A stretch of DNA of 64,000 bases from Serpens sp035497915. GTDB taxonomy: Bacteria > Pseudomonadota > Gammaproteobacteria > Pseudomonadales > Pseudomonadaceae. The stretch is taken from positions 1 to 64,000 of the forward strand of contig NZ_DATJCS010000012.1 of the NCBI RefSeq assembly GCF_035497915.1, written 5' to 3'. The position numbers and the translations under genes were made by a program. The notes beneath the pieces were generated by a model. The model was given only the letters and a program-made list of their open reading frames with translations, made no database searches and was not told the origin of the DNA. Position 1 is the stretch's first letter, and the number at the start of each line of letters is the position of its first letter. Shown piece after piece: positions 25,335 to 34,818 of the stretch.

Positions 25335-25585
25335 GAAGTGGTTACGAATGGCTATTTGCAGCGTGCCGCGCTTGCCGTAAATTCCGCGATTCGTTTTTCA
25401 ACCCTCGGGTTATATGGACACCGACTCTCGACCTCCCCCGGCCTCCCCGGGGGACGCTCCTCCCCGCGCGGCGCACCTGGCGCCGCCGTGCCGCCCATCT
25501 CCGCATCCCGTGTCTGTCGCGTGCCGGCCTCCGCCGGCGCGCGTCCGTGCGTTCCCGTTTCCTGTCACATGAGCGTTAACCCCTG

Positions 25586-27148
25586 ATGGAACTGTTCCTC
25601 GACCCCACCGTCTGGCTGGGTCTGCTGACCCTGATCATCCTGGAGATCGTGCTGGGCATCGACAACCTGGTGTTCATCGCCATCCTGGCTGACAAGCTGC
25701 CGCCGCATCAGCGCGACCGCGCGCGGCTGATCGGCCTGAGCCTGGCGCTGCTGATGCGCCTGGGCCTGCTGGCCAGCATCGCCTGGCTGGTGACCCTCAC
25801 CGAGCCGCTGTTCGAGGTGCTCGGCATGAGCTTCTCGGGTCGTGACCTGATCATGCTGTTCGGTGGTGTGTTCCTGCTGTTCAAGGCCACCATGGAGCTG
25901 CACGAGCGCCTCGAAGGGCACCTGCACCAGACCTCCGGCAGCAAGGGCTACGCGCGCTTCTGGCCGGTGGTGGCACAGATCATCGTGCTGGACGCGGTGT
26001 TCTCCCTGGACGCGGTGATCACCGCCGTGGGCATGGTCGAGCAGCTGCCGGTGATGATGGCGGCGGTGGTCATCTCCATGGGCCTGATGATGGTGGCGAG
26101 CAAGCCGCTGACGGCGTTCGTCAACGCCCGTCCGACGGTGATCATGCTGTGCCTGGGCTTCCTGATGATGATCGGCTTCAGCCTGACCGCCGAAGGCCTG
26201 GGTTTCCACATTCCCAAGGGCTACCTGTACGCGGCCATCGGCTTCTCGATCCTCATCGAGGTGTTCAACCAGCTGGCCCGTTCGCGCCGTCAGCACAACC
26301 TGCAGAGCGAGCGTCCGCTGCGTGAGCGCACCGCCGATGCGGTGCTCAGCCTGCTGGGCGGCCGGGTCGAGGCGGACCAGGTGGGTGAGGCCATCGTCGA
26401 CCTGGTGGGCAACGGCACCCCGGGACACGAACCCTTCCAGCGTCGCGAGCGGCTGATGATCCGCGGCGTGCTGAACCTGGCCGAGCAATCGGTGCGCACG
26501 GCGATGACCGATCGCATGCAGGTGGACCGCATCAACCTGGACCAGGACCGCGAGACCATCCGCCAGGTGCTGCTGGAATCCCCGCACTCGCGCCTGCCGG
26601 TGATTCGTGGCAATGCCGTGGACGAGCCGCTGGGCTACCTGCACAAGAAGGAACTGCTCAACGCGCTGCTGGCCGGCCAGGAGCCGGACATCCAGGCCCT
26701 GCTGCGCACGCCGCTGAGCCTGCCGGAAAGCGTCTCGGTGCTCAGTGCGCTGGAGCAGATGCGCCAGGCCTCGACCCACGTGGCCTTCGTGATCAACGAG
26801 CTGGGCGCCTTCGAAGGCATGGTCACGCTGACCGACATTCTCGAGGCCATCGCCGGCGAGCTGCCCGATGCCAGCGAAATGGACAGCCCGGACATCGAAA
26901 CCCTGGACGGCGGCTACCGGGTGAGCGGTTCGCTGAACCTGGCGGTGCTGTGCCAGACCGTCGGCTTCTCCATCGACCCGACCGAGGAATACCAGACCCT
27001 GGCGGGGCTGGTGATGAGCCTGCTCAACCGCCTGCCGGTGGTCGGCGACCGGGTGGAAGCCCAGGGCTGGGAAGTGACGGTGAGCGAGGTGCGGGATCGC
27101 CGGGTCAGCAAGGTGGAGCTGCGGCCCGTAGCGGCCGAGGCGATGTAA
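25586..27148 (+). CDS. TerC/CBS/CorC_HlyC membrane protein (YoaE/YegH-like)
   Basis: Inner-membrane protein of 520 residues with three modules. Residues 1-235 are a TerC-type domain with about seven helices and conserved acidic residues (LEIVLGIDNLVFIAIL; VLDAVFSLDAVITAVGM). A pair of CBS domains spans about 300-430 (SRLPVIRGNAVDEPLGYLHK; HVAFVINELGAFEGMVTLTD). A CorC_HlyC-type domain ends the protein (about 440-515). TerC relatives export metals such as manganese, or help metallate exoenzymes; CBS pairs bind nucleotides. The 251-bp region between fpr and this gene is GC-rich and shows no recognisable yybP-ykoY manganese riboswitch. Confidence 0.88.
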   Translation: MELFLDPTVWLGLLTLIILEIVLGIDNLVFIAILADKLPPHQRDRARLIGLSLALLMRLGLLASIAWLVTLTEPLFEVLGMSFSGRDLIMLFGGVFLLFKATMELHERLEGHLHQTSGSKGYARFWPVVAQIIVLDAVFSLDAVITAVGMVEQLPVMMAAVVISMGLMMVASKPLTAFVNARPTVIMLCLGFLMMIGFSLTAEGLGFHIPKGYLYAAIGFSILIEVFNQLARSRRQHNLQSERPLRERTADAVLSLLGGRVEADQVGEAIVDLVGNGTPGHEPFQRRERLMIRGVLNLAEQSVRTAMTDRMQVDRINLDQDRETIRQVLLESPHSRLPVIRGNAVDEPLGYLHKKELLNALLAGQEPDIQALLRTPLSLPESVSVLSALEQMRQASTHVAFVINELGAFEGMVTLTDILEAIAGELPDASEMDSPDIETLDGGYRVSGSLNLAVLCQTVGFSIDPTEEYQTLAGLVMSLLNRLPVVGDRVEAQGWEVTVSEVRDRRVSKVELRPVAAEAM

Positions 27149-27197
27149 CGGCCAGCCTGGCGGGGGCATCGGCGGAGCCGGCACCCCCGCTGAACAG

Positions 27198-27268
27198 CAT
27201 CGCGGCTGAAGCCGCTCCTACAGGTCCGTGCGGTGCATGGCTTTGTGGGAGGGGCTTCAGCCGCGATG
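27198..27268. repeat. REP doublet, family A
   Basis: CATCGCGGCTGAAGCCGCTC and the inverted partner GGGGCTTCAGCCGCGATG lie between the convergent TerC-type gene and mscL. Confidence 0.8.
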
Positions 27269-27288
27269 CGTTTCAGGAGGCATCCCGT

Positions 27289-27318
27289 GGTGGGCAATCG
27301 CTGCGCGAGTTGCCCACC
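27289..27318 (-). terminator. Family-D hairpin after mscL
   Basis: GGTGGGCAA and TTGCCCACC form a 9-bp stem, with a further CTCG/CGAG pairing in the loop. It lies 8 bp past the mscL stop codon on the minus strand. There is no long U-tract, so its role as a terminator is tentative. Confidence 0.45.
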
Positions 27319-27326
27319 CTACCGAT

Positions 27327-27740
27327 TCAGAGCCGGTCCTGCCGGCTCTTGAGGAGGTCGCGGATCTCGGTCAGCAGGCTTTCTTCCTTGGTCGGCGCCG
27401 GCGGAACCTCTGGCTTGGCTTCTTCCTGCCGACGCAGGCGGTTGATGAACTTGATGGCCAGGAAGATCGCGAAGGCGATGATGAGGAAGTCGATGACGCT
27501 CTGGATGAACCTGCCGTAGGCGAGTACCACCGCCGGCGTCTCACCGACGGCGTCCTTGAGCACGATGGCCAGGTCGCTGAAATCCACGCCGCCGATTACC
27601 ACCCCCAGCGGCGGCATGATCACGTCGGCCACGAACGACGAGACGATCTTGCCGAAGGCGGCGCCGATGATGATGCCGACGGCCATGTCCACGACATTGC
27701 CACGAACGGCGAACGCCTTGAATTCACTCATGAATTTCAT
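27327..27740 (-). CDS. mscL: Large-conductance mechanosensitive channel MscL
   Basis: Homopentameric inner-membrane channel that opens under high membrane tension to release solutes on osmotic downshock. 137 residues. The N-terminal amphipathic helix and first membrane helix read SEFKAFAVRGNVVDMAVGII, with the gating-pore GxxxG-like IIIGAAFGKIV. The second helix is VIDFLIIAFAIFLAIKFINR, and the C-terminal bundle helix is TKEESLLTEIRDLLKSRQ. The ATG at 27740 is chosen because GAGGA sits 7 bp upstream; the internal MSEF start lacks correct spacing. Confidence 0.96.
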   Translation of the reverse strand: MKFMSEFKAFAVRGNVVDMAVGIIIGAAFGKIVSSFVADVIMPPLGVVIGGVDFSDLAIVLKDAVGETPAVVLAYGRFIQSVIDFLIIAFAIFLAIKFINRLRRQEEAKPEVPPAPTKEESLLTEIRDLLKSRQDRL

Positions 27741-27919
27741 GCGGCTGTCCTCGAAGTGTGAAGGTACGGGTGAGTTGGTTATAGCCGCTGCGCTGCCAGC
27801 CTGCCGAGCGTTGTGTCGCATGCAAATGTGACTATTGGGCGCTTTGGGAAATCTTAATGGCATCAAGACATTACGCGGCATAGGCTGCGCACCGTTGATC
27901 CCACCCGAGGAATTCGCCC

Positions 27920-27991
27920 ATGCGTAACTACCTGTCCCTGGCCGGCCTGGTCGTGCTGTTTGTCGCGAGCGCACATTTCCAGGCCCTTTGA
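27920..27991 (+). CDS. Possible 23-residue single-helix membrane peptide
   Basis: A short frame (MRNYLSLAGLVVLFVASAHF then three more residues) has a well-placed GAGGA 8 bp before its ATG. The peptide is almost entirely a hydrophobic helix after a positively charged start, as in many bacterial membrane microproteins. It ends 4 bp before the LexA-like box upstream of radA. The support is the ribosome-binding site and composition only; no homologue is recognised, and chance occurrence is possible. Confidence 0.4.
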   Translation: MRNYLSLAGLVVLFVASAHFQAL

Positions 27992-27994
27992 TCG

Positions 27995-28024
27995 CTGTAA
28001 ATATATCCAGTCTTTTCGTATGAT
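27995..28024 (+). promoter_or_regulatory. LexA-like box and -10 upstream of radA
   Basis: CTGTAAATATATCCAG at 27995-28010 matches the gammaproteobacterial LexA consensus CTGTATATATATACAG at 14 of 16 positions. A good -10 hexamer TATGAT follows at 28019-28024, so the box covers the -35 region, as expected for a repressor site. The predicted transcript starts near 28031 and reads into radA. Confidence 0.6.
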
Positions 28025-28058
28025 CCCCCGTCATCGCTGACGAGGGAGTGAACGGGTC

Positions 28059-29423
28059 ATGGCCAAGGCCAAACGCATGTACGGCTGCACCGAGTGCGGT
28101 GCCACCTTCCCCAAGTGGGCCGGGCAATGCGGCGAATGCGGCGCCTGGAACACGCTGGTGGAGACCCTGGTGGAAAGCGCACCGAGCGGCGCCAGCGGGC
28201 GTAGTGGCTGGGCCGGCGATCAGGCGCAGCTCAAGACCCTGGCCGAGGTCAGCGTCGAGGAGGTGCCGCGCTTCTCCACCGCTTCCGGCGAGCTGGACCG
28301 CGTGCTCGGCGGCGGCCTGGTGGACGGCTCGGTGGTGCTGATCGGCGGCGACCCCGGCATCGGCAAGTCCACCATCCTGCTGCAGACCCTGTGCAACATC
28401 GCCCAGCGCCTGCCCGCCCTCTACGTCACCGGCGAGGAATCCCAGCAGCAGGTGGCCATGCGCGCCCGGCGCCTGGAACTGCCGCAGGATCGCCTCAAGG
28501 TGATGACCGAGACCTGCATCGAAACCATCATCGCCACCGCCCGCCAGGAAAAGCCGCGGGTGATGGTGATCGACTCCATCCAGACCATCTTCACCGAGCA
28601 GCTGCAGTCCGCCCCCGGCGGCGTGGCCCAGGTGCGCGAGAGCGCGGCGCTGCTGGTGCGCTTCGCCAAGCAGAGCGGCACGGCGATCTTCCTGGTCGGT
28701 CACGTCACCAAGGAAGGCGCGCTGGCCGGCCCGCGCGTACTGGAGCACATGGTCGATACGGTGCTGTATTTCGAGGGCGAGTCCGACGGCCGCCTGCGCC
28801 TGCTGCGCGCGGTGAAGAACCGCTTCGGCGCGGTCAACGAGCTGGGCGTGTTCGGCATGACCGATCGGGGGCTGAAGGAAGTCTCCAACCCCTCGGCGAT
28901 CTTCCTCACCCGTGCCCAGGAATCCGTGCCCGGCAGCGTGGTGATGGCCACCTGGGAAGGTTCGCGGCCGATGCTGGTGGAGGTGCAGGCGCTGGTCGAT
29001 ACCAGCCACCTGGCCAACCCGCGCCGGGTCACCCTGGGTCTGGACCCGAACCGCCTGGCCATGCTGCTGGCGGTGCTGCATCGCCACGGCGGCATTCCCA
29101 CCCACGATCAGGACGTGTTCCTCAACGTGGTCGGCGGAGTGAAGGTGCTGGAAACCGCCTCCGACCTGGCGCTGATGGCGGCGGTGATGTCCAGCCTGCG
29201 CAATCGGCCGCTGCCCCACGACCTGCTGGTGTTCGGCGAGATCGGCCTGTCCGGCGAGGTACGCCCGGTGCCCAGCGGCCAGGAACGCCTGAAGGAGGCG
29301 GCCAAGCACGGCTTCAAGCGCGCGATCGTGCCCAAGGGCAATGCGCCGAAGGAGGCGCCGGCCGGCTTGCAGGTCATCGCCGTGACGCGCCTGGAGCAGG
29401 CGCTGGATGCGCTGTTCGAGTAA
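28059..29423 (+). CDS. radA: DNA repair protein RadA
   Basis: RecA-like ATPase that drives branch migration and processing of recombination intermediates. 454 residues. An N-terminal zinc finger has C10-x2-C13 and C24-x2-C27. Walker A GGDPGIGKST lies at about 94-103, the RadA-specific KNRFG motif near 253, and a Lon-protease-like C-terminal domain follows (about 290-450, including PLPHDLLVFGEIGLSGEVRP). The ribosome-binding site GAGGGAG precedes the ATG. A LexA-like box overlaps its promoter, so SOS induction is possible; radA is not part of the classical E. coli SOS regulon. Confidence 0.97.
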   Translation: MAKAKRMYGCTECGATFPKWAGQCGECGAWNTLVETLVESAPSGASGRSGWAGDQAQLKTLAEVSVEEVPRFSTASGELDRVLGGGLVDGSVVLIGGDPGIGKSTILLQTLCNIAQRLPALYVTGEESQQQVAMRARRLELPQDRLKVMTETCIETIIATARQEKPRVMVIDSIQTIFTEQLQSAPGGVAQVRESAALLVRFAKQSGTAIFLVGHVTKEGALAGPRVLEHMVDTVLYFEGESDGRLRLLRAVKNRFGAVNELGVFGMTDRGLKEVSNPSAIFLTRAQESVPGSVVMATWEGSRPMLVEVQALVDTSHLANPRRVTLGLDPNRLAMLLAVLHRHGGIPTHDQDVFLNVVGGVKVLETASDLALMAAVMSSLRNRPLPHDLLVFGEIGLSGEVRPVPSGQERLKEAAKHGFKRAIVPKGNAPKEAPAGLQVIAVTRLEQALDALFE

Positions 29424-29508
29424 ATCGGTAAGGCCGGCTTTATGCGGCCGACGGATTCGCGTCCTACCACGGCATCGTCCCCACCACAGAAGCCGGGTGC
29501 GCGAATTC

Positions 29509-29577
29509 TGTAGGAGCGGCTTCAGCCGCGATGCTTTTGGTGCCGGCCCGCACCTGATGGCTGAAGCCGCTCCTACA
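29509..29577. repeat. REP doublet, family A
   Basis: TGTAGGAGCGGCTTCAGCCG with the inverted TGGCTGAAGCCGCTCCTACA lies between the convergent radA and glyA. Confidence 0.8.
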
Positions 29578-29620
29578 GGGTCCAGCGGTGGCGCCGGGCC
29601 CTACGAAAGACACAAACAAA

Positions 29621-29647
29621 AAAGCCCGGCATTTGCCAGGCTTTTTG
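29621..29647 (-). terminator. Rho-independent terminator of glyA
   Basis: AGCCTGGC-AAAT-GCCGGGCT on the minus strand is an 8-bp stem with one G:U-type mismatch, followed by TTTTTTG. It starts about 15 bp after the glyA stop codon and also has a T-run on the plus strand, so it may serve radA as well. Confidence 0.85.
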
Positions 29648-29661
29648 CATTGCGTGGACGC

Positions 29662-30915
29662 TTACTTGCCGTACACCGGGAACTTGGCGCAGATGGCCTG
29701 GACCTTCGCACGCACGGCGTCGATGACCGCTTCGTTGTTCACATCGGCCAGGATGTCGCAGATCCAGCCGGCCAGCTCGCGGCACTCGGCTTCCTTGAAG
29801 CCGCGGGTGGTGACGGCCGGGGTGCCGATACGCAGACCGGAGGTCACGAACGGGGAGCGCGGGTCGTTCGGCACGCTGTTCTTGTTCACGGTGATGAAGG
29901 CGCGACCCAGGGCGGCGTCCGCGTCCTTGCCGGTGATGTCCTGCTTGATCAGCGACAGCAGGAACAGGTGGTTCTGGGTGCCACCGGAAACCACGTCGAA
30001 GCCGCGCTGGATGAACACTTCGGCCATGGCCTGGGCGTTCTTCACCACCTGCTGCTGGTAGGCCTTGAACTCGGGCTGCAGGGCTTCCTTGAAGCACACG
30101 GCCTTGGCCGCGATCACGTGCTCCAGCGGGCCACCCTGGGCGCCCGGGAACACGGCGGAGTTCAGCTTCTTCTCGATCTCTTCGTTGGCCTTGGCCAGGA
30201 TCAGGCCGCCACGCGGACCACGCAGGGTTTTGTGGGTGGTGGTGGTGACGACGTCGGCGAACGGAACCGGGTTCGGGTACACGCCGGCGGCGACCAGGCC
30301 GGCCACGTGGGCCATGTCGACGAACAGGTAGGCACCGACCTTGTCGGCGATGGCGCGGAAGCGGGCGAAGTCCAGCACCTGGGAGTAGGCGGAGAAGCCG
30401 GCGACGATCATCTTCGGCTTGTGCTCGACGGCCAGACGCTCGACTTCGTCGTAGTCGATGAAGCCTTCGTCGGTGATGCCGTACTGGATGGCGTTGTACA
30501 GCTTGCCGGAGGAGGAGACCTTGGCGCCGTGGGTCAGGTGACCGCCGTGGGCCAGGCTCATGCCGAGGATGGTGTCGCCGGCGTTCAGCAGGGCCAGGTA
30601 AACGGCCGCGTTGGCCTGGGAACCGGCGTGCGGCTGGACGTTGGCGTAGTCGGCGCCGAACAGCTGCTTGGCGCGGTCGATGGCCAGCTGCTCGACCACG
30701 TCGACGTATTCGCAGCCGCCGTAGTAGCGCTTGCCCGGGTAGCCTTCGGCGTACTTGTTGGTCAGCACGCTGCCCTGGGCTTCCATGACCGCCGGGCTGG
30801 TGTAGTTTTCCGAGGCGATCAGCTCGATGTGTTCTTCCTGACGCTTGGCTTCCTGCTCCATGGCGGCAAACAGATCGGCGTCGAAACGGGCGAGGGTCAA
30901 ATCACGGCTGAACAT
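29662..30915 (-). CDS. glyA: Serine hydroxymethyltransferase
   Basis: PLP enzyme that interconverts serine and glycine and loads one-carbon units onto tetrahydrofolate. 417 residues, the standard length. The substrate loop HIELIASENYTSPAVMEAQG, the YPGKRYYGG motif and the PLP-lysine motif TTTTHKTLRGPRGG (Lys at about 229) are intact. The ATG at 30915 follows AGGGGA with good spacing; the longer open frame is not supported. It is downstream of the MorA-like gene on the same strand across a 133-bp gap, an arrangement I recall from P. aeruginosa. Pseudomonas usually has more than one glyA copy. Confidence 0.96.
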   Translation of the reverse strand: MFSRDLTLARFDADLFAAMEQEAKRQEEHIELIASENYTSPAVMEAQGSVLTNKYAEGYPGKRYYGGCEYVDVVEQLAIDRAKQLFGADYANVQPHAGSQANAAVYLALLNAGDTILGMSLAHGGHLTHGAKVSSSGKLYNAIQYGITDEGFIDYDEVERLAVEHKPKMIVAGFSAYSQVLDFARFRAIADKVGAYLFVDMAHVAGLVAAGVYPNPVPFADVVTTTTHKTLRGPRGGLILAKANEEIEKKLNSAVFPGAQGGPLEHVIAAKAVCFKEALQPEFKAYQQQVVKNAQAMAEVFIQRGFDVVSGGTQNHLFLLSLIKQDITGKDADAALGRAFITVNKNSVPNDPRSPFVTSGLRIGTPAVTTRGFKEAECRELAGWICDILADVNNEAVIDAVRAKVQAICAKFPVYGK

Positions 30916-31048
30916 GGCGGTCCCCTGGGAATCAGCTGGGCGGTGTAAGGAAGGCGCGGATTCTACCCCATCCGCGCGCCCTCGGGTATGCGCCGGCGGA
31001 GCATCGTGAGCGGGGTTCACGTTGCGTATCAATTCCGTCCGGGTTGGC

Positions 31049-34000
31049 TCAGACCGCCAGCTCGGCGTGCTGTTCCAGGCGGGTGACCGCGCCGCTGCGC
31101 AGCTTCTCTTCCAGCGCCTGGGCGCTCAGCGGGCGGGCCAGCAGGAAGCCCTGGATCTCGTCGCAGCCATGCTCGCGCAGGAATTCCAGCTGTTCGCGGG
31201 TTTCCACGCCCTCGGCGATCACCGAGAGGTTCAGGCTGTGCGCCATGGCGATGATGGCGCGGGCGATCTGCGCGTCCTGCTCGCCGTCCGGCAGGCCGTC
31301 GACGAAGCTGCGGTCGATCTTCAGCACGTTGATCGGGAACTGCTTGAGGTAGTTGAGCGAGGAGTAGCCGGTGCCGAAGTCGTCCACGGCGATCGACAGG
31401 CCCATCTGCTTGAGCACGGTGAGCACCTGCATGGCGGCGCCGACGTCGCGCATCAGGATGCTTTCGGTGAGTTCCAGTTCCAGCGAGGCGGGCGCCAGGC
31501 CGCTGCTGGCCAGGATGTCGGCGATGCGTGTGCCGAGCATGCCGTCGGCGAACTGACGGGCGGACAGGTTGACCGAGACCTTCGGCACCATGAGGCCCTG
31601 CTGCTGCCAGGTGTGAATCTGCCGGCAGGCTTCGGCCAGCACCCATTCGCCGACTTGCACCACCAGGCCGAGCTCTTCGAGCACGGGAATGAACTCGCCG
31701 GGCGAGACCAGGCCGCGGCGCGGATGCTGCCAGCGCAGCAACGCCTCGACCCCGGTCAGGCGGTGTGCCCGGGTATCCAGCTGCGGCTGGTAATACAGCA
31801 GGAACTGGCCTTCCTCCAGGGCGTGGCGCAGGTCGCTTTCCAGCTCCAGGCGCTGCAGCGTCGTGGCGTTCATGTTGGCCTGGTAGAACTGGTAGTTGTC
31901 CTTGCCCTGGTCCTTGGCGTGATACATCGCGGTGTCGGCATTCTTCATCAACTGGCTGGAGCGGCTGCCGTCCTGTGGACTGAGGGCGATGCCGATGCTG
32001 GCGCTGATGAAGAACTCGCGACCGTGGATGAGGAACGGGTGGGACAGGCTGGCGAGGATGCGCTGGGCGACCGCGATGGCCCGTCGGCGCGCCTCGACTT
32101 CGTCTTCCAACGGGCTGAGCAGCAGGGTGAACTCGTCGCCGCCCATGCGCGCCACCGTGTCGTCATGGCGCACGCAGGCCGACAGGCGCAGGGCGACATC
32201 CTTGAGCAGCAGATCGCCGGCGGCGTGGCCGAGGGAGTCGTTGATCGGCTTGAAACGGTCCAGGTCGAGGAACATCAGCACCACCCAGTGCCGCTGCCGG
32301 GCGGCGGTCTGCAGGGCCTGCTGCAGGCGTTCCTGGAACAGTGTGCGGTTGGGCAGCAGGGTCAGCGCGTCATAGTAGGCCAGGCGGTGGATGTGCTGTT
32401 CGCTGGCCTTGCGCTCGCTCATGTCGTTGAAGAAGCACACGTAGTTGGCCAGCGCGCCGGCGCCGTCGGGCACCGCGGCGATGCCCAGCCAGGCGGAGAA
32501 GCTTTCCCCCGAGCGGCGCTGCAGGGTCAGCTCGCCCTCCCAGCGACCGTCCTGATCAAGCTGTTCGAGCAGCTCGGCCAGGTGCTCGGCCTCGTGGCGG
32601 CTGGCGGTCAGCAGGGTGGCGTGGCGGTGCAGCACTTCCTGGCCGGCGTAGCCGCTGATGCGGCTGAAGGTTTCGTTGACCTGGACGATGTTGCCTTGCC
32701 GGTCGGCGACCAGGATCGCCGCCGTCGAGTTGGCGAACACCGTGGCGGCCATGCGCAGCTCCTGCTCGGTCTGGCGCTGCTGGCTGACGTCCCGGCACAC
32801 GCCGAGCACACCCTCGAAGCGTCCGGCGGCGCTCCACATCAGGCTGGTGCGCAGCTCGATGGGTAGCAGACGGCCGTCCTGGCACAGGCAGTCGAACAGA
32901 TAGCGTTGTTGCGGGTTTTCGTGGCGCAGGGCGGCGCGCTGCCGAGGATTGGCCAACTGGCGGCGCAGTTCGGCGAGGCGCTGGCGCAGTTCCGCCAGCT
33001 GGTCGGGGTTGGCCATCAGGCGCTGCACGCCGTTGCGCAGCAGCCAGTCGGCGGAATGCCCGGCGAGCTGCTGGACCGAGGGGCTGATGTAGCTGGGCTG
33101 CATCTCGTCATCGAGGATGAACAGCACGTCGCGCATGTTTTCCGCCAGCAGCCGGTAGCGGCGTTCGCTGTCGCGCAGCGATTCGCTGAATTCCAGCTGG
33201 CCAGTGACATCCTTGGCGATGCACAGCAGCTGTTCGGTGCGGCCTTCTTCCTGGGTGAGGGTCTGCATGCGCATTTCCAGCCAGCGCCAGGAGCCGTCGC
33301 GGTGGCGCAGGCGCAGCTGGGCGGAGAGCAGCCGTCCCGGCTGCAGCACCTGGCGCTGGCTGACCAGGCGCAGGTACAACTCGGCATCGTCGGGGTGCAC
33401 CAGCGGCAGCAGGCCGTTGCGCCCGGATAACAGCAGCTCTTTTTCCGTGTAACCGAGCAGCCGGCTGAGCCGATCGTTGCTGAACTGCAGCGTGCGCCGG
33501 CGCATCGATAGCACGTAGATGGCATCGGGAATCGCGCGCAGCATCTGCGCCCAGTAGCGCTCGCGCTCGGCCAGCGACAGTTCCAGGCGCTTGCGCGTGG
33601 TCATGTCGCCGATGCTCAGCGGAATGGCGTCGAGTGGCGCACCGCTGGCCGGCAGGCTGGCCACCATCCACAGGTGGCGTTCGACGCCCTGGCCGTTGAT
33701 CAGATGGGCGTCTAGCTCCAGGTAGGGCCGCTCCTCCAGCAGGGCGACAATGAATCTGAACCGGTTGCCCGAGCGGTGGATCGGGTGGTTGCCGACCAGG
33801 CGGGTCCAGGCCTGCTCGACGTTCTCGACGCCCAGCAGGTCGAGGGCGATGTGGTTGACCTCGGTCAGGCGCAGCAGGCGACTGAGGGTCTGGTGGCGTT
33901 CGGCGTCCGCATCCAGCCAAGCGGCCAGGCTGTCGGCGTCCTGCAGCTGGTGCTCATGCAGGTGGTTGCGCAGGGCGCGCAGGTCGAACACGCACAACGC

Positions 34001-34573
34001 CACCCCGGTGCTGGCGAAGATGTCCTGGTAGCGCTGGCGGGTTTCGTTGAGCAGACGCAGGTCGCGCTGCTCGGCGGTGACATCGCGCAGCACCCACACG
34101 TAGCCATCCTGACCGTGATCGGCACGCAGTCGGCTGCGGCTGGCGGCGAAGCGGCGCGATTCCCCGTTCAGGTTGAACTGCAGCAGTTGCGAAGCGCACA
34201 AATGCTGCTCCCCGGGGTTGCCGAGCAGGTCGTGCAGCTGCGGGATCAGCTCCGACAACTGGCGGCCCCTGATCTGTCGGGGCGTGAGGCCGAAGAGTTC
34301 AGCGGCTGGGCGGTTGGCGTAGCTCAGGCGACCGCTGAAATCGCTGACCAGCAGCCGTTCCTCGACGGCGCCGAGCACGCCGTCGAGCTGCCGCCAGGCC
34401 GGCACCGGCCGGCGCAGCAGCAGCGCCAGGCCCAGCATGCCCAGCAACAGGGCTGGCATCTCGACGAACAGCGCGGCGGGCAGGGCCGTCAGCAATAGAA
34501 GCCAGCCGAGGCGACGCAGGGGCGTGGTGAACAGGCGGGCGGCGAGGCGCGGGGGCGGTCGGTCGTCGGGCAC
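31049..34573 (-). CDS. morA: PAS-rich diguanylate cyclase/phosphodiesterase (MorA-like)
   Basis: Membrane-anchored c-di-GMP enzyme of about 1174 residues. Two hydrophobic segments at about 22-37 and 40-54 anchor it, and several PAS sensory domains fill about 65-735. The cyclase domain has the active-site MGGDEF at about 810-815. The phosphodiesterase domain has EALLRW (about 941), ELTES, DDFGTGYSSLNYLK and the catalytic-loop EGVET. Both halves look catalytically intact. Position beside glyA matches MorA, which regulates motility and biofilm timing in Pseudomonas; MorA proteins I know are longer (about 1400), so the N-terminal sensor is shorter here. The start is a GTG with no clear ribosome-binding site and is uncertain. 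Confidence 0.88.
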   Translation of the reverse strand: MPDDRPPPRLAARLFTTPLRRLGWLLLLTALPAALFVEMPALLLGMLGLALLLRRPVPAWRQLDGVLGAVEERLLVSDFSGRLSYANRPAAELFGLTPRQIRGRQLSELIPQLHDLLGNPGEQHLCASQLLQFNLNGESRRFAASRSRLRADHGQDGYVWVLRDVTAEQRDLRLLNETRQRYQDIFASTGVALCVFDLRALRNHLHEHQLQDADSLAAWLDADAERHQTLSRLLRLTEVNHIALDLLGVENVEQAWTRLVGNHPIHRSGNRFRFIVALLEERPYLELDAHLINGQGVERHLWMVASLPASGAPLDAIPLSIGDMTTRKRLELSLAERERYWAQMLRAIPDAIYVLSMRRRTLQFSNDRLSRLLGYTEKELLLSGRNGLLPLVHPDDAELYLRLVSQRQVLQPGRLLSAQLRLRHRDGSWRWLEMRMQTLTQEEGRTEQLLCIAKDVTGQLEFSESLRDSERRYRLLAENMRDVLFILDDEMQPSYISPSVQQLAGHSADWLLRNGVQRLMANPDQLAELRQRLAELRRQLANPRQRAALRHENPQQRYLFDCLCQDGRLLPIELRTSLMWSAAGRFEGVLGVCRDVSQQRQTEQELRMAATVFANSTAAILVADRQGNIVQVNETFSRISGYAGQEVLHRHATLLTASRHEAEHLAELLEQLDQDGRWEGELTLQRRSGESFSAWLGIAAVPDGAGALANYVCFFNDMSERKASEQHIHRLAYYDALTLLPNRTLFQERLQQALQTAARQRHWVVLMFLDLDRFKPINDSLGHAAGDLLLKDVALRLSACVRHDDTVARMGGDEFTLLLSPLEDEVEARRRAIAVAQRILASLSHPFLIHGREFFISASIGIALSPQDGSRSSQLMKNADTAMYHAKDQGKDNYQFYQANMNATTLQRLELESDLRHALEEGQFLLYYQPQLDTRAHRLTGVEALLRWQHPRRGLVSPGEFIPVLEELGLVVQVGEWVLAEACRQIHTWQQQGLMVPKVSVNLSARQFADGMLGTRIADILASSGLAPASLELELTESILMRDVGAAMQVLTVLKQMGLSIAVDDFGTGYSSLNYLKQFPINVLKIDRSFVDGLPDGEQDAQIARAIIAMAHSLNLSVIAEGVETREQLEFLREHGCDEIQGFLLARPLSAQALEEKLRSGAVTRLEQHAELAV

Positions 34574-34818
34574 GGCGCGGTGGATGGCTGAGTTCGAGGG
34601 CGGCTAGCATGCCCTGACTGGAAGCGGAGTGCCAGTAGGGCGCTGGTTTGCTCTGCACGTCGCATTCCGGTAGCTTTGCCGCCACGCGCAGCCCTTTCCG
34701 GCCCTTTGAGCCGGCAGCAGATGCGGTGGCAAGCGCCGTATCCGGGCGGAGGGTCGATTCACCGGCCCCATCCGTCACTCAACTCCCCTGAATTTCTTTC
34801 TTTCATCCAAGGTCAGTC

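Noticed and set aside
25335..25585. yybP-ykoY manganese riboswitch before the TerC gene
   Set aside because: TerC genes often have one, but the conserved core sequences are not found here.
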